Shown here: one piece after another, positions 11,097 through 20,195 of the stretch
Layout: every line of letters starts with the position of its first letter
How positions within the stretch are numbered: the stretch's first letter is position 1
DNA from: Mariniblastus sp.
GTDB lineage: Bacteria; Planctomycetota; Planctomycetia; Pirellulales; Pirellulaceae
DNA length: 64,000 nucleotides
Reading direction: 5' to 3'
Assembly: GCA_022447605.1 (NCBI GenBank)
Contig: JAKVBG010000002.1
Location: 154,312 to 218,311, forward strand
Translations under genes and position numbers: made by a program
Notes under the pieces: model-generated
What the model was told of the DNA's origin: nothing
What the model saw: only the letters and a program-made list of their open reading frames with translations
Databases searched by the model: none

Positions 11097-11681
11097 TCAG
11101 GTGATTCGGCGAGGTGAGTGAAACGTTCGAACATCAACCCAGTGCATCCCGGCCGCCTGCGCGGCCTGAATTCCCAAGTCGGAATCCTCGTAGACGCAGC
11201 AGAAGCCAGGCTCGATCTGCATCAACCTGGCGGCCTTGAGGAAGACGTCCGGTTCCGGTTTGTGTCGTTCCGTGTCTTCCGCTGTCACGATGACGGGGAA
11301 CGTGTCGTGTAATTCGATTTGGCGGAGTTGTGCGAGCACGGCATCCCGGGTGCCACCGCTGGCGACCCCGATTGGGCAATGCTTCATCACCGATTTGACC
11401 TTGGCCACAACCGGTTCGATGGGGACCAATTGGTCGATCGATTCGAGGAAAGCTTGTTCCTTTTCCAGGCTTGCCAATTCCGGGTCGACCTGGACGGATT
11501 GCTCGGTCGCCAACAGCTGGATGATTTTATCAGTCGGCACGCCGGCCAGCTCATAGAATCGGTCTTCGGAAAACCGGATTCCGTGTCTTTCCATGGTTTT
11601 GTGCCAGGCGACATAGTGCAGTGGCATTGAGTCCGTCAAAGTACCATCGCAATCGAAAATGTAGCCTCGAATGTCGTGCAT
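11097..11681 (-). CDS. HAD-superfamily phosphatase, beta-phosphoglucomutase-like
   Basis: 194 residues from ATG 11681, which has an AGGA site upstream; a start at 11753 is possible but gives a non-homologous leader. Motif I is FDCDGTLTDSMPLHY, with nucleophile and acid/base Asp. Motif II is in GVASGGTRDAVL, and the C-terminal KPEPDVFLKAA and CCVYEDSDLGIQAA give the Lys and acidic motifs III and IV. The helical cap after motif I places it in the phosphoglycolate phosphatase/beta-phosphoglucomutase group. The substrate cannot be read from sequence. It lies 78 bases downstream of the enzyme I homologue, possibly cotranscribed. Confidence 0.88.
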   Translation of the reverse strand: MHDIRGYIFDCDGTLTDSMPLHYVAWHKTMERHGIRFSEDRFYELAGVPTDKIIQLLATEQSVQVDPELASLEKEQAFLESIDQLVPIEPVVAKVKSVMKHCPIGVASGGTRDAVLAQLRQIELHDTFPVIVTAEDTERHKPEPDVFLKAARLMQIEPGFCCVYEDSDLGIQAAQAAGMHWVDVRTFHSPRRIT

Positions 11682-11759
11682 GGTTAGCAGTCCTGTTGGA
11701 GCCAATGCCAGAAGATCGACAGGTGCGGAGTGAAGGCCACGCTTTCCTGCCAAGTGGTT

Positions 11760-13523
11760 TTAACTGGGAGTATCCAGGATCGTCAGGTTGGGAGCGATCT
11801 GTTCAATTTGGCGTGTCATGAATTTTTTCACCTGGGAGATGGTCTTCAGCTTCATGACCGAGTCGACAATCTGTTCCGCTTCGGCGACGCTAATCTGGCT
11901 TGCCAATTGTTTGATGGAGGGGATGAAAGCGGGGCTCATGCTGAATCGTCGCAGTCCCATGCCCAGTAGCAGGACAAACGCTTTCGGTTTCCCAGCCATC
12001 TCACCGCATACCGTCACCGGTTTGTTGGCCTGGTTGCAGGCGGTAATCACGTTCTTGAGAACATGCAAAACGGCGGGTGCCAGGGGTTGGCAAAGATGGC
12101 TGACCTTCGGGTTGTCGCGGTCGGCTGCCATCAGGTACTGAATCAGGTCGTTGGAGCCGATGGAAACAAAATCAACGAGGTCCAGCATCGTCCCAATCGA
12201 CACGGCTGCGGCCGGGACTTCCAACATCATGCCGATCGGCAGCTCTTTGGCTGGTAATCCTCGACCGACAAGTGTCTTGTAAGCCCTGCGGACCATGTTG
12301 CGCAGACGGCGTATCTCTTCCACGGTGGTGACCATGGGGAACATCAGCCGGACGGTTCCCTCAGGAAAGTCGCTGGCAGCGCGAACGATCGCCCGGATTT
12401 GGGTGTTGAAAAAATCGGGGTGTTCAAAGGAGAGGCGAATGCTTCTCCAGCCCATGAAAGGGTTCGCTTCCTGATGATCATGCCCCAGGTAGGCAACCGT
12501 TTTGTCACCGCCAATGTCGAGAGTCCGGATCGTCACATTGTGGTTGGGGCTGTTGGCAACGATTTCTTTGTACACCTCGTATTGTTCATCTTCGTCGGGA
12601 ACATCGGGATGGGTCAGGTAGAGGTATTCGGTCCGATAAAGACCAACGCCTGAGGCTCCCATTGCCGAGGATGCAATGGCGTCGGGCAAACCATTGATAT
12701 TTGCCTCCAGCCGTAGCGAGGTATGGTCTTCTGTTTCGGCCCGTTGATCGCGGTTTTCGGCCAGGTGGTCCTTGAGATCGAAGAACTCCCGTTCCAGTTT
12801 TCGAAAAGCTGACAATGACTCGGGGTTTGGGTTGACCTCGACGTGACCATCACGGCCATCGACCACCACCGTATCACCATTTTTGATTCGTTTGAGAACA
12901 CCCCTGATTCCCGATACGGCGGGGATGCCGCGGCTGCGCGCGATGATGGCTGCGTGGCTGGTTTCACTGCCGGCCTGGGTGACGATGCCCCGGACATCGA
13001 GGTCGCCCAGCACCACCGCCTGACTTGGCAGCAGATCGTTGGTGACAACGATCACAGGCCCTTCCAGTTCTTCGTCCCCAAAGGGCTTCAGTTGGTCGGA
13101 CAGGTGACTGCTCAAACGGATCACGACATCACGAACGTCATTCAATCGTTCCTTCAGGTAATCATCATTGGTTTTGGAGAAAAGGGTCGTGTATTCTCCC
13201 AGCAGGCGGTGCAGGGCGGCGGCTGCCGTCATTCGATCATCGACGATCCAACCCCGGATCTTGTTGGTGAAGGCGACGTCTCTCAGGATCGAGCGGTGGA
13301 CGGCAAAAATGGCCGCTTCCTCGTGTCCTACCTGCGCGTCGACCTTTCGTTCCAGAGCGCGCAGGTCGGCACCTGCCTTGTCTCGGGCCGTTTCATAGTT
13401 TGCCAACTCGGCGGTGATTTCCGTATCCTTGAGGCGCTTGGTGTCGGGATTCACGAATATTTCGTGGATCACATAGGCGGTCCCGATTGCGACGCCCGGG
13501 GATACTGCAATTCCTCGGCGCAT
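11760..13523 (-). CDS. ptsI: Phosphoenolpyruvate-protein phosphotransferase (PTS enzyme I)
   Basis: 587 residues from ATG 13523 (MRRGIAVSPGVAIG); a TTG six bases upstream is less likely. It autophosphorylates from PEP on a histidine, here His190 in GSETSHAAII, and normally passes the phosphate to HPr. The PEP-binding C-terminal barrel is complete: GVGLYRTEYLYL, FPMVTTVEEIR, IGSNDLIQYLMAADRDN and the catalytic-cysteine motif VTVCGEMAG. Length fits EI without an extra GAF domain. No HPr or enzyme II gene lies beside it in this window, so a regulatory role is possible. Confidence 0.93.
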   Translation of the reverse strand: MRRGIAVSPGVAIGTAYVIHEIFVNPDTKRLKDTEITAELANYETARDKAGADLRALERKVDAQVGHEEAAIFAVHRSILRDVAFTNKIRGWIVDDRMTAAAALHRLLGEYTTLFSKTNDDYLKERLNDVRDVVIRLSSHLSDQLKPFGDEELEGPVIVVTNDLLPSQAVVLGDLDVRGIVTQAGSETSHAAIIARSRGIPAVSGIRGVLKRIKNGDTVVVDGRDGHVEVNPNPESLSAFRKLEREFFDLKDHLAENRDQRAETEDHTSLRLEANINGLPDAIASSAMGASGVGLYRTEYLYLTHPDVPDEDEQYEVYKEIVANSPNHNVTIRTLDIGGDKTVAYLGHDHQEANPFMGWRSIRLSFEHPDFFNTQIRAIVRAASDFPEGTVRLMFPMVTTVEEIRRLRNMVRRAYKTLVGRGLPAKELPIGMMLEVPAAAVSIGTMLDLVDFVSIGSNDLIQYLMAADRDNPKVSHLCQPLAPAVLHVLKNVITACNQANKPVTVCGEMAGKPKAFVLLLGMGLRRFSMSPAFIPSIKQLASQISVAEAEQIVDSVMKLKTISQVKKFMTRQIEQIAPNLTILDTPS

Positions 13524-13529
13524 GAACAA

Positions 13530-13829
13530 AATTTACCAAGCATCGGGCTTCATGACAAACGACCCCCAGGATTGGGCACGGTCCGAGATTTCTGTCGGAA
13601 GGCCGTCTGAGGATGCCCTTGAAACGGCTGAAACGGGGGCTTTGTAAATGCAAGACAAAGCGCGGAAAATCTGCTCAAAGCTCGGTTTTTGTGGGGTGAT
13701 ATGGGGGTTTTGTTGTTGTGGCAGTTTGGGCGAGTTGCTATATTGTCGACTTTTACACAAGGCGACTTCCTGCGGGCTTTGCGGTAATCGGATCGTCGAT
13801 CCCGGGAACTACCTAACGACGGAAAGTGA
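13530..13829. other. Divergent intergenic region between ptsI and the FabZ-like gene
   Basis: About 300 bases with no supported gene. The right half is T/G-rich on the plus strand and carries a likely promoter for the acyl-chain operon. Reading frames across it have no recognisable protein features. Confidence 0.7.
13716..13744 (+). promoter_or_regulatory. Candidate promoter of the FabZ-ACP-FabF operon
   Basis: TTGTGG (13716-13721), a 17-base spacer, and TATATT (13739-13744), 85 bases before the first start codon of the operon. Pattern evidence only. Confidence 0.4.
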
Positions 13830-14342
13830 ATGCGTTTCACACAGTTGGATCGAATCCTTACGCTCGAGAAAGGCGAGTCCATCGAGGCTTGTCGTTGCTT
13901 GGCACTGTCGGAGAGTTACCTGGCCGATCATTTTCCCCGGTTTCCGGTCATGCCTGGTGTTTTGATGCTGGAGGCTTTGTACCAGGCCAGTATGTGGCTG
14001 GTCCGGGTTTCGGATGATTTTGAGAACTCGTATGTCGGTTTGCGAGAAACGAGAAGCATGAAATTCAAAGGATTTATGCAGCCAGGGGACAAATTGGACG
14101 TTCGGTGCAAGATTCAATCTCGCAAGGAAACGTTGACAACGTTGCAGGTTGCAGGTTCGATTAACGGCGAAACAGCCGTTGTTGGCCGGATGGTCCTGGA
14201 AAGCTACAATTTAAAGGAACGTGGTTTGGCGGATGACTACGTGGACACCTTCACCCGTTCCGAGCACAAGAAGATGTTTCGGTTACTTTGTGACCCGATG
14301 AACCCAAATAACCCCTCAAAACCGGCCCTGTCAACAAGCTGA
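13830..14342 (+). CDS. 3-hydroxyacyl-ACP dehydratase, FabZ-like hotdog protein
   Basis: 170 residues. The FabZ core is seen as DHFPRFPVMPGVLMLEALYQ, with the catalytic pair at His34 and Glu48. FabZ removes water from 3-hydroxyacyl-ACP in fatty-acid-type elongation. A polar C-terminal tail of about 30 residues extends beyond the usual FabZ length. The genes that follow encode an ACP, a second hotdog protein and a FabF-like synthase, so it probably serves a dedicated acyl chain. Its product is unknown. Confidence 0.88.
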   Translation: MRFTQLDRILTLEKGESIEACRCLALSESYLADHFPRFPVMPGVLMLEALYQASMWLVRVSDDFENSYVGLRETRSMKFKGFMQPGDKLDVRCKIQSRKETLTTLQVAGSINGETAVVGRMVLESYNLKERGLADDYVDTFTRSEHKKMFRLLCDPMNPNNPSKPALSTS

Positions 14343-14430
14343 TGCGGATGGTTTTGGGTATAGATAACCAGACTAGTACGCGGCCACACGGCCCCATGTC
14401 CTTACTGAAAAAACCAGGAGAATGAAACAA

Positions 14431-14814
14431 ATGCCCAGTAACGAAGAGGTGTTTGAAAAAGTTAAAGAGGCTCTCATGGATGCTTTGGGGGTCGATGATG
14501 ACGAAGTCACACCCGAAGCGACCTTGGTGGGTGACCTTGGTGCTGAATCAATCGACTTTCTGGATATTATTTTCAAAGTAGAAAAAGCTTTTGACATCAA
14601 GATCGAACGTGAAGAGTTGTTCCCGGAAGACGTTCTTTCAAATGCAGAATATGTTCAGGATGGACGGGTTACGGAGGCGGGGCTTGCCGTCTTGAAGGAG
14701 CGAATGCCCTTCGCGGACCTTACCAAATTCGAGGAAAACCCGATTGTTCAGGATTTTGGAAACCTGCTAACGGTTCAGGATCTCTGTAATTACGTTTCAA
14801 CGAAAGTTGCTTGA
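14431..14814 (+). CDS. Acyl carrier protein, elongated form
   Basis: 127 residues from ATG 14431. The AGGAG at 14416-14420 is ten bases away from it but only one base from ATG 14422, so the second ATG is favoured. The phosphopantetheine site is Ser40 in GAESIDFLD, followed by the normal helix (IIFKVEKAFDIKIEREELFP). About 45 extra residues then separate this from the final helix (LLTVQDLCNYVSTKV), compared with ordinary ACPs of about 78 residues. It should carry the acyl intermediates for the flanking enzymes. Confidence 0.9.
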   Translation: MPSNEEVFEKVKEALMDALGVDDDEVTPEATLVGDLGAESIDFLDIIFKVEKAFDIKIEREELFPEDVLSNAEYVQDGRVTEAGLAVLKERMPFADLTKFEENPIVQDFGNLLTVQDLCNYVSTKVA

Positions 14815-14862
14815 TCACGGCTTGCTGGGATTGTGCAAGATAACTTTTGGGATGTCTCTCAT

Positions 14863-14900
14863 GGGCTGGCCTTTTAGTAGAGACCAGCTCTTTGTTTTTT
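14863..14900 (+). terminator. Possible attenuator or weak terminator inside the acyl operon
   Basis: GGGCTGG and CCAGCTC can pair across a loop of about 14 bases, and a T-rich run (CTTTGTTTTTT) follows up to 14900, just before the second hotdog gene. It could tune expression of the downstream genes relative to the ACP. No experimental support. Confidence 0.35.
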
Positions 14901-14913
14901 GACGGTAGAATCG

Positions 14914-15453
14914 ATGCGTTGGTTTTTAATTGACCGTTTCACCGAGTTTGTCAGCCAGCAATATGCTGTGGCAGTACGGTCAATCAGTTTGAGTGAAGAG
15001 GCTGTGGATGAATACGTCCCCGGCATTCCGACCTATCCATCTTCACTGATTGTCGAAGGGATGGCTCAAACGGGCGGCATCTTGTGCAGCCAGATCAGCG
15101 ATTTTGAGCAGCGGATGGTTTTGGCAAAAATCATGAAGTTGAAGTTGAATGCCGAGGCGGTCCCGGGAGATCTTTTGACGTTGCGGGCCGACCTGCAGAC
15201 ACATACGGCCGATGGTGCCGTCATCCGAGGTACCGTTCACCGCGAAGATTTTGTCTTGGCTGAAATGCAACTCATGTTTGCCATATTGAATGATGAACGC
15301 TTTGAGAATGTCCAGCTGTTTGAGCCGGCCGGGTTCTGCCGCATGTTGCGGGTGTTGAAGTTGTTCAATGTTGGCGTGTACGAGGATGGAACACCAATTG
15401 AGATTCCGGAATTCATGCTGGAAGCAGAACAGGCTGGATTAACCGTCGGCTAA
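14914..15453 (+). CDS. FabZ-like hotdog protein lacking the catalytic histidine
   Basis: 179 residues from ATG 14914; a TTG at 14899 is possible. It aligns by eye with the first FabZ-like protein of the operon: IVEGMAQTGG corresponds to the helix carrying Glu48. The position of the FabZ histidine, same spacing, is Tyr34 in DEYVPGIPTYPSSL. It is probably a non-dehydratase partner or an enzyme with a changed reaction. The fold assignment is fairly secure, the activity is not. Confidence 0.8.
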   Translation: MRWFLIDRFTEFVSQQYAVAVRSISLSEEAVDEYVPGIPTYPSSLIVEGMAQTGGILCSQISDFEQRMVLAKIMKLKLNAEAVPGDLLTLRADLQTHTADGAVIRGTVHREDFVLAEMQLMFAILNDERFENVQLFEPAGFCRMLRVLKLFNVGVYEDGTPIEIPEFMLEAEQAGLTVG

Positions 15454-15522
15454 ATGCGAGCCAGTCATTGGGCCTGCCTGCTTGGGCTGCCCAATTCGCT
15501 TCCGAAAACGAGAGAGCCAGTT

Positions 15523-16824
15523 ATGATTGCAAATGATAGTCGGCGTCGCGTTGTCATCACCGGTGTTGGAATGATCAACCCGATGGGAAACGATGTAGAG
15601 ACGGTTTGGTCCGGCGTTCGCGAGGGCCAATCCGGGGTCGGTTATACAACGATTTTTGACGCCAGTCAGTTTCCCACACGAATCTCTGCAGAAATTAAAA
15701 ACTGGGATATCTGCGATACGGGTGAAGATCCGGAAATCTGGAAGTTCCGCGGCCGTCATACGAAATTTGCCGCCGGTGCCGCCAAGCAGGCGATGGAGCA
15801 ATCGGGCGTACTCGATTCCATTTCGGACCCGTTGCGGTTTGGTGTCTACATGGGCAGTGGTGAGGGCAAGCAGGACTTCATGTCGTTTGCTGAGATGATG
15901 GCCGAGTCGATTGATGACGAAGGAAATCTGGACGTCGTCAAATTCACCAAATCCGGTTTGGATAAGCTCAACCCGGTTCTGGAACTTGAGCAGGAACCGA
16001 GCATGCCCGTTGGCCATATCGCCAGCCTGTTCAATGCTCAGGGACCCAATGCGAATTGCCTGACCGCTTGTGCCGCCAGTAGTCAGGCGGTCGGGGAGGC
16101 CACCGAAATTATCCGCCGCGGCGAGGCGGACGTGATGTTGTCTGGTGGAACCCATAGCATGATTCACCCGTTTGGCGTGACCGGATTCAATCTGCTGACG
16201 GCCTTGTCGACCAATAACGATAACCCGACGGGTGCCTCCCGCCCCTTCGACCGACTCCGGGACGGGTTTGTGCTGGGTGAAGGCGGTGCCATGGTGGTCC
16301 TGGAGGAATTGGAGTTTGCCCGGAAACGGGGAGCTTCGATCCTGGGGGAGATCATTGGCTATGGCTCGACCGCGGACGCGTATCGTATTACCGATATTCA
16401 CCCCGAGGGTCGGGGTGCGATTGGTTGCATGAGAATGGCATTGCAGGATGCCGGGTTGAACCCGGAACAGGTGGATTACGTCAACGCGCACGGTACCAGC
16501 ACCACCGTAAATGACAAGGTTGAGACAAAGGCGTGCCGTGAGGTGTTCGGCGACCGTGCCATGGACACTCCGATTTCCAGCACCAAGAGCATGATGGGGC
16601 ACCTGATTGCAGCGGCGGGCGCTACTGAGCTGATTGTCTGCTTGCTGGCGATTCGCGATGGCGTGGTGCCACCCACGATCAATTATGAAAATCCGGATCC
16701 TCTTTGCGATCTGGATTACATCCCAAACGAAGCGCGCGATGTGAACGTCCAGTACGCGTTGAATAACAGTTTTGGTTTTGGCGGTCAGAATATTACACTG
16801 ATCGCTTCCAGGTTCAACGGCTAA
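15523..16824 (+). CDS. Beta-ketoacyl-ACP synthase, FabF (KAS II) type
   Basis: 433 residues from ATG 15523 (MIANDSRRRVVITGVG), preceded by AGAGAG. The longer frame from 15454 adds a non-homologous leader. The thiolase-fold Cys-His-His triad is complete: Cys183 in LTACAASSQ, His323 in VNAHGTSTTVND and His360 in MMGHLIAAAGA. It condenses malonyl-ACP with an acyl chain. As last gene of the FabZ-ACP-hotdog-KAS set it likely works with the dedicated ACP. A separate housekeeping FabF would be expected elsewhere in the genome. Confidence 0.92.
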   Translation: MIANDSRRRVVITGVGMINPMGNDVETVWSGVREGQSGVGYTTIFDASQFPTRISAEIKNWDICDTGEDPEIWKFRGRHTKFAAGAAKQAMEQSGVLDSISDPLRFGVYMGSGEGKQDFMSFAEMMAESIDDEGNLDVVKFTKSGLDKLNPVLELEQEPSMPVGHIASLFNAQGPNANCLTACAASSQAVGEATEIIRRGEADVMLSGGTHSMIHPFGVTGFNLLTALSTNNDNPTGASRPFDRLRDGFVLGEGGAMVVLEELEFARKRGASILGEIIGYGSTADAYRITDIHPEGRGAIGCMRMALQDAGLNPEQVDYVNAHGTSTTVNDKVETKACREVFGDRAMDTPISSTKSMMGHLIAAAGATELIVCLLAIRDGVVPPTINYENPDPLCDLDYIPNEARDVNVQYALNNSFGFGGQNITLIASRFNG

Positions 16825-16848
16825 AACCGTTGACTTCCGTTGCTGCTC

Positions 16849-17979
16849 CTAGCACGTAAGTTGCCGGTCCCGGGCGGCAATCTCCCATTGATCGACTCGC
16901 TCCCCCTCGGCAATGACGTGTGCGAACTTGTGGACGGCCATGGTCGGGCAGGCATGGCGTGGAATGGCGATCAGGTGATCGCCCAAGTTGAGGTCGTCGA
17001 CGCCGGGATCCATCAGGATGAGATGTTCCTCGGTTTGACCGATCTCCTTTGCCAGGGGGAAGCGGGGAAACCTCAAGCGATCACCGGCGGGTTGATCGGC
17101 GGCGCACGATTTATGTCCGACATCGAGGGTTACCTGGTGTGGCCGGTTGTTGGAGACGACTCGGGTCAGGATTGCCATGGCGGGTTGAAAGGGGAGTTCG
17201 GGGAAAATCTCGGCCAACTCGGAATCGAACAGGACGGTGGTGCCGGGGCTGAGTTGCAGGCCGGGTTCTCCTTTTTCCGCCAGGATTGGGAAGGACCCGG
17301 ACCCGGCTGTGACGATTCGCTGGATCGGGATTCCGCTCAGCAGGACCTGATCGCGAAAGCGGATGAACTGGTCCCAGCCCGAGTTGACGGCGATCCGTCG
17401 CTCCTGGAGGTCGGGCTGCCGGTTTTGGCCGTCGTACCAGTGAAGTCCTTCCAGACGGAGTCCTTTCAGTGTCATCACTAATTCCATGAGTTCCAGGGCG
17501 TCTGCCCCCAGGTCAATCCCTGTGCGGTCCATGCCCGGGTTGAGGTCGATCAAAACGCCCATTTCAGACCCGTTGGATTCCATCACCTGCGCGAGTTGGG
17601 TGGCTGCTTGGGGATGGTCGACCAGCGAAGTAAAGCGGGACTGTGGATATTTCCTGATCAGCTCAGCCATGCGGTTCAGGTTCGGTCCTACCAGTTGATA
17701 GGCCAGCAGGATATCGGGGATTTCCTCGCTGGCCAACATTTCTGCTTCGGCAATGGTGGCGCATTTATGACTCAGGATCCCCAGTTCTTTCTCCATGCGG
17801 ATGATTTCCCGTGTCTTATGTGTTTTGCAGTGTGGGCAAAGTCGATCGGGGCCACCTGCCATCTCGATCATGGCACTCAGGTTCTGTTCCAGGAGATCAC
17901 GGAAAATCAGCAGGCCGGGAGAAAAGATCTGGCTGACATCGGTAATCGAGTAAGGATCGGTCGGTTTATTTTCGTTCAT
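16849..17979 (-). CDS. Fold-type III PLP enzyme, D-threonine aldolase / D-serine dehydratase-like
   Basis: 376 residues with AGGA seven bases before ATG 17979. The N-terminal alanine-racemase-like barrel holds the PLP lysine in LCPHCKTHKT. The C-terminal domain ends with an RHACPTM metal-site motif typical of D-threonine aldolase and metal-dependent D-serine dehydratase. The substrate is probably a D-hydroxyamino acid, but whether it cleaves or dehydrates cannot be told by eye. It faces fabF tail to tail and diverges from metG. Confidence 0.85.
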   Translation of the reverse strand: MNENKPTDPYSITDVSQIFSPGLLIFRDLLEQNLSAMIEMAGGPDRLCPHCKTHKTREIIRMEKELGILSHKCATIAEAEMLASEEIPDILLAYQLVGPNLNRMAELIRKYPQSRFTSLVDHPQAATQLAQVMESNGSEMGVLIDLNPGMDRTGIDLGADALELMELVMTLKGLRLEGLHWYDGQNRQPDLQERRIAVNSGWDQFIRFRDQVLLSGIPIQRIVTAGSGSFPILAEKGEPGLQLSPGTTVLFDSELAEIFPELPFQPAMAILTRVVSNNRPHQVTLDVGHKSCAADQPAGDRLRFPRFPLAKEIGQTEEHLILMDPGVDDLNLGDHLIAIPRHACPTMAVHKFAHVIAEGERVDQWEIAARDRQLTC

Positions 17980-18093
17980 CTGGTTTTCCTGTAAAACGCC
18001 TGCCCTACGCGGTGGAGGAATTTGGGCTAAAATCTGGGTTCGGAGATTTTGCCTATACGGGTTGACGGGTCACCCCGTCAGATGGACGTCATT

Positions 18094-20175
18094 ATGAGCG
18101 AACGAAGGATATTGGTCACGTCGGCATTGCCGTATGCCAATGGTCCCATCCACCTGGGTCACCTGGTCGAGTATATCCAGACGGATATCTGGGTCCGTTT
18201 TCAGCGATTGCGGGGAAACCGCTGTATTTATGTCTGTGCGGACGACACCCATGGGACGGCCATCATGATCCGGGCCAGGAAGGAATCGCGAACCGAAGAA
18301 GAGGTGATTGCCCAGTCCCAGCAGGAACATGAACGGGATTTTGCTGATTTTCAGATCCGTTTCGACAATTACGGCAGCACCCACAGTGATGAGAACCGGC
18401 AGTTGTGTGGCCAGATCTGGGAGTCGATTCAGTCGGCCGGGCTGGTGAAAACCAAGGATGTGGAACAACTTTACGATGTGGCTGAACAGACGTTCCTGGC
18501 CGATCGGTTTGTTCGGGGGACCTGTCCGCAATGTGGCAGCCCGGACCAGCCGGGGGACAATTGCAGCCAGTGTGGGATTACTTATTCGCCGATCGACCTG
18601 GTAGATCCGGTGAGTACGCTGTCAGGTTCGACGCCCGAAGTTCGTACTGCCGAACACCTGTTCATTGAACTGGAACAGTTGCATCCATTCCTGCGCGAAT
18701 GGACACAGAACGGTCAACACCTGCAGGCTGAGGTGGCCAATTACCTGAAAGGCCATTTCCTGGGGTCGACCGAGGATCCCGATGGCATCAAGACTTTACG
18801 GGACTGGGACATTTCACGACCCGCACCCTATTTTGGCTTTGAAATACCGGATAGCCCGGGGAATTTCTGGTATGTCTGGTTTGACGCGCCGATCGGATAT
18901 ATCGCCTCGACCCAACAATGGTGTGACCGCAACGGTGAGTCGCTGGATGACTGGTGGCGCAGCGAAGAGTGTGAGATCCACCATTTTATTGGCAAGGATA
19001 TCACGTATTTTCATACGTTGTTCTGGCCCGGTATGCTCAAGACGGCCGGGCTTCAGTTGCCGGAAAAAGTTCACATTCACGGGTTCCTTACGGTGGATGG
19101 TGAAAAGATGTCAAAGAGCAAAGGTACGTTTATCAAGGCGGAGACGTATTTCCGACATTTGGACCCTTCTGCCCTGAGGTATTTTTACGCTTCCAAGCTG
19201 GGACCGAAACTGGATGATATCGACTTGAACCTTGATGAATTTGTCAGCAAGGTCAACTCCGACCTGGTCAATAAGGTGGTTAACCTCGCCTCGCGAAGTG
19301 CCAAATTTATCAAGGACGTTGGGCTGTCCCCGGTCTACCCACCGGATGGCGGGTTGTTCGAACGGGCCGCTCAGGCGGGTGATTCGATCGCGGAGGCGTA
19401 TGAGAGCTGTGACTACAACCGGGCGATGCGCTTGATCATGGCCTTGGCCGATGAAGCCAACCCGTTCGTGGAGCAGGCCGAACCGTGGAACCTTAAGAAA
19501 GACCCGGAAAAATCAGGCGAATTACAGGATGTTTGCACGGTGGCGATCAACCTGTTCCGGCAGTTGGTGATTTACCTGGCTCCCGTTTTACCGGACCTGG
19601 TCGCGAAAACGAACGAATTGCTTGGTGATTCGATTGATCATTGGGATCAATCCAAGACACCCTTGCTGGGAACGAGTATCGCCAAGTTCAAGCATATGAT
19701 GAAACGAATTGATCAAAAGGATATCGACAAAATGGTAGATGAGACACGAGCAGAACAGACAGAGGAACTCTCGGATAGCGATTCACAAGATGGACAGGAA
19801 CAGTTCCACGATGGGCCGGAAGCGCTGGCCGCGGAGCCGTTGGCTGAAGAATGTACCATTGAGGATTTCATGAAGGTCGATTTGCGCGTGGCCCGTGTGA
19901 TCGAGGCGGAGCATGTCCCTGAGGCTCGCAAGCTGTTGAAACTCAAGCTGAGTCTGGGAGGCGACGAGACGCGCACCGTTTTTGCCGGAATCAAGGCGGC
20001 CTATGAGCCAGAAAAACTGGTTGGGCGTTTGGTGGTCATGGTTGCGAACCTCAAGCCGCGGCAGATGAAATTCGGTTTGAGCGAGGGCATGGTTTGTGCC
20101 TCCGGAACGGGTGGGGCCGAAGTGTTCCTGCTCGGCCTGGATGACGGTGCCGTGCCGGGCCAGCGCGTTCACTGA
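18094..20175 (+). CDS. metG: Methionyl-tRNA synthetase
   Basis: 693 residues from ATG 18094 ([17 protein letters not shown]); in-frame starts at 18049 and 18082 are less likely. Charges initiator and elongator tRNA-Met. Class I signatures are PIHLGH at 18-23 and KMSKS beginning at residue 338. A zinc knuckle [18 protein letters not shown] lies in the connective domain. The C-terminal OB-fold tRNA-binding domain ([30 protein letters not shown]) follows an acidic linker, as in the long dimeric form. Confidence 0.97.
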   Translation: MSERRILVTSALPYANGPIHLGHLVEYIQTDIWVRFQRLRGNRCIYVCADDTHGTAIMIRARKESRTEEEVIAQSQQEHERDFADFQIRFDNYGSTHSDENRQLCGQIWESIQSAGLVKTKDVEQLYDVAEQTFLADRFVRGTCPQCGSPDQPGDNCSQCGITYSPIDLVDPVSTLSGSTPEVRTAEHLFIELEQLHPFLREWTQNGQHLQAEVANYLKGHFLGSTEDPDGIKTLRDWDISRPAPYFGFEIPDSPGNFWYVWFDAPIGYIASTQQWCDRNGESLDDWWRSEECEIHHFIGKDITYFHTLFWPGMLKTAGLQLPEKVHIHGFLTVDGEKMSKSKGTFIKAETYFRHLDPSALRYFYASKLGPKLDDIDLNLDEFVSKVNSDLVNKVVNLASRSAKFIKDVGLSPVYPPDGGLFERAAQAGDSIAEAYESCDYNRAMRLIMALADEANPFVEQAEPWNLKKDPEKSGELQDVCTVAINLFRQLVIYLAPVLPDLVAKTNELLGDSIDHWDQSKTPLLGTSIAKFKHMMKRIDQKDIDKMVDETRAEQTEELSDSDSQDGQEQFHDGPEALAAEPLAEECTIEDFMKVDLRVARVIEAEHVPEARKLLKLKLSLGGDETRTVFAGIKAAYEPEKLVGRLVVMVANLKPRQMKFGLSEGMVCASGTGGAEVFLLGLDDGAVPGQRVH

Positions 20176-20195
20176 ACGGTTGCCTGGCCGTTTGA

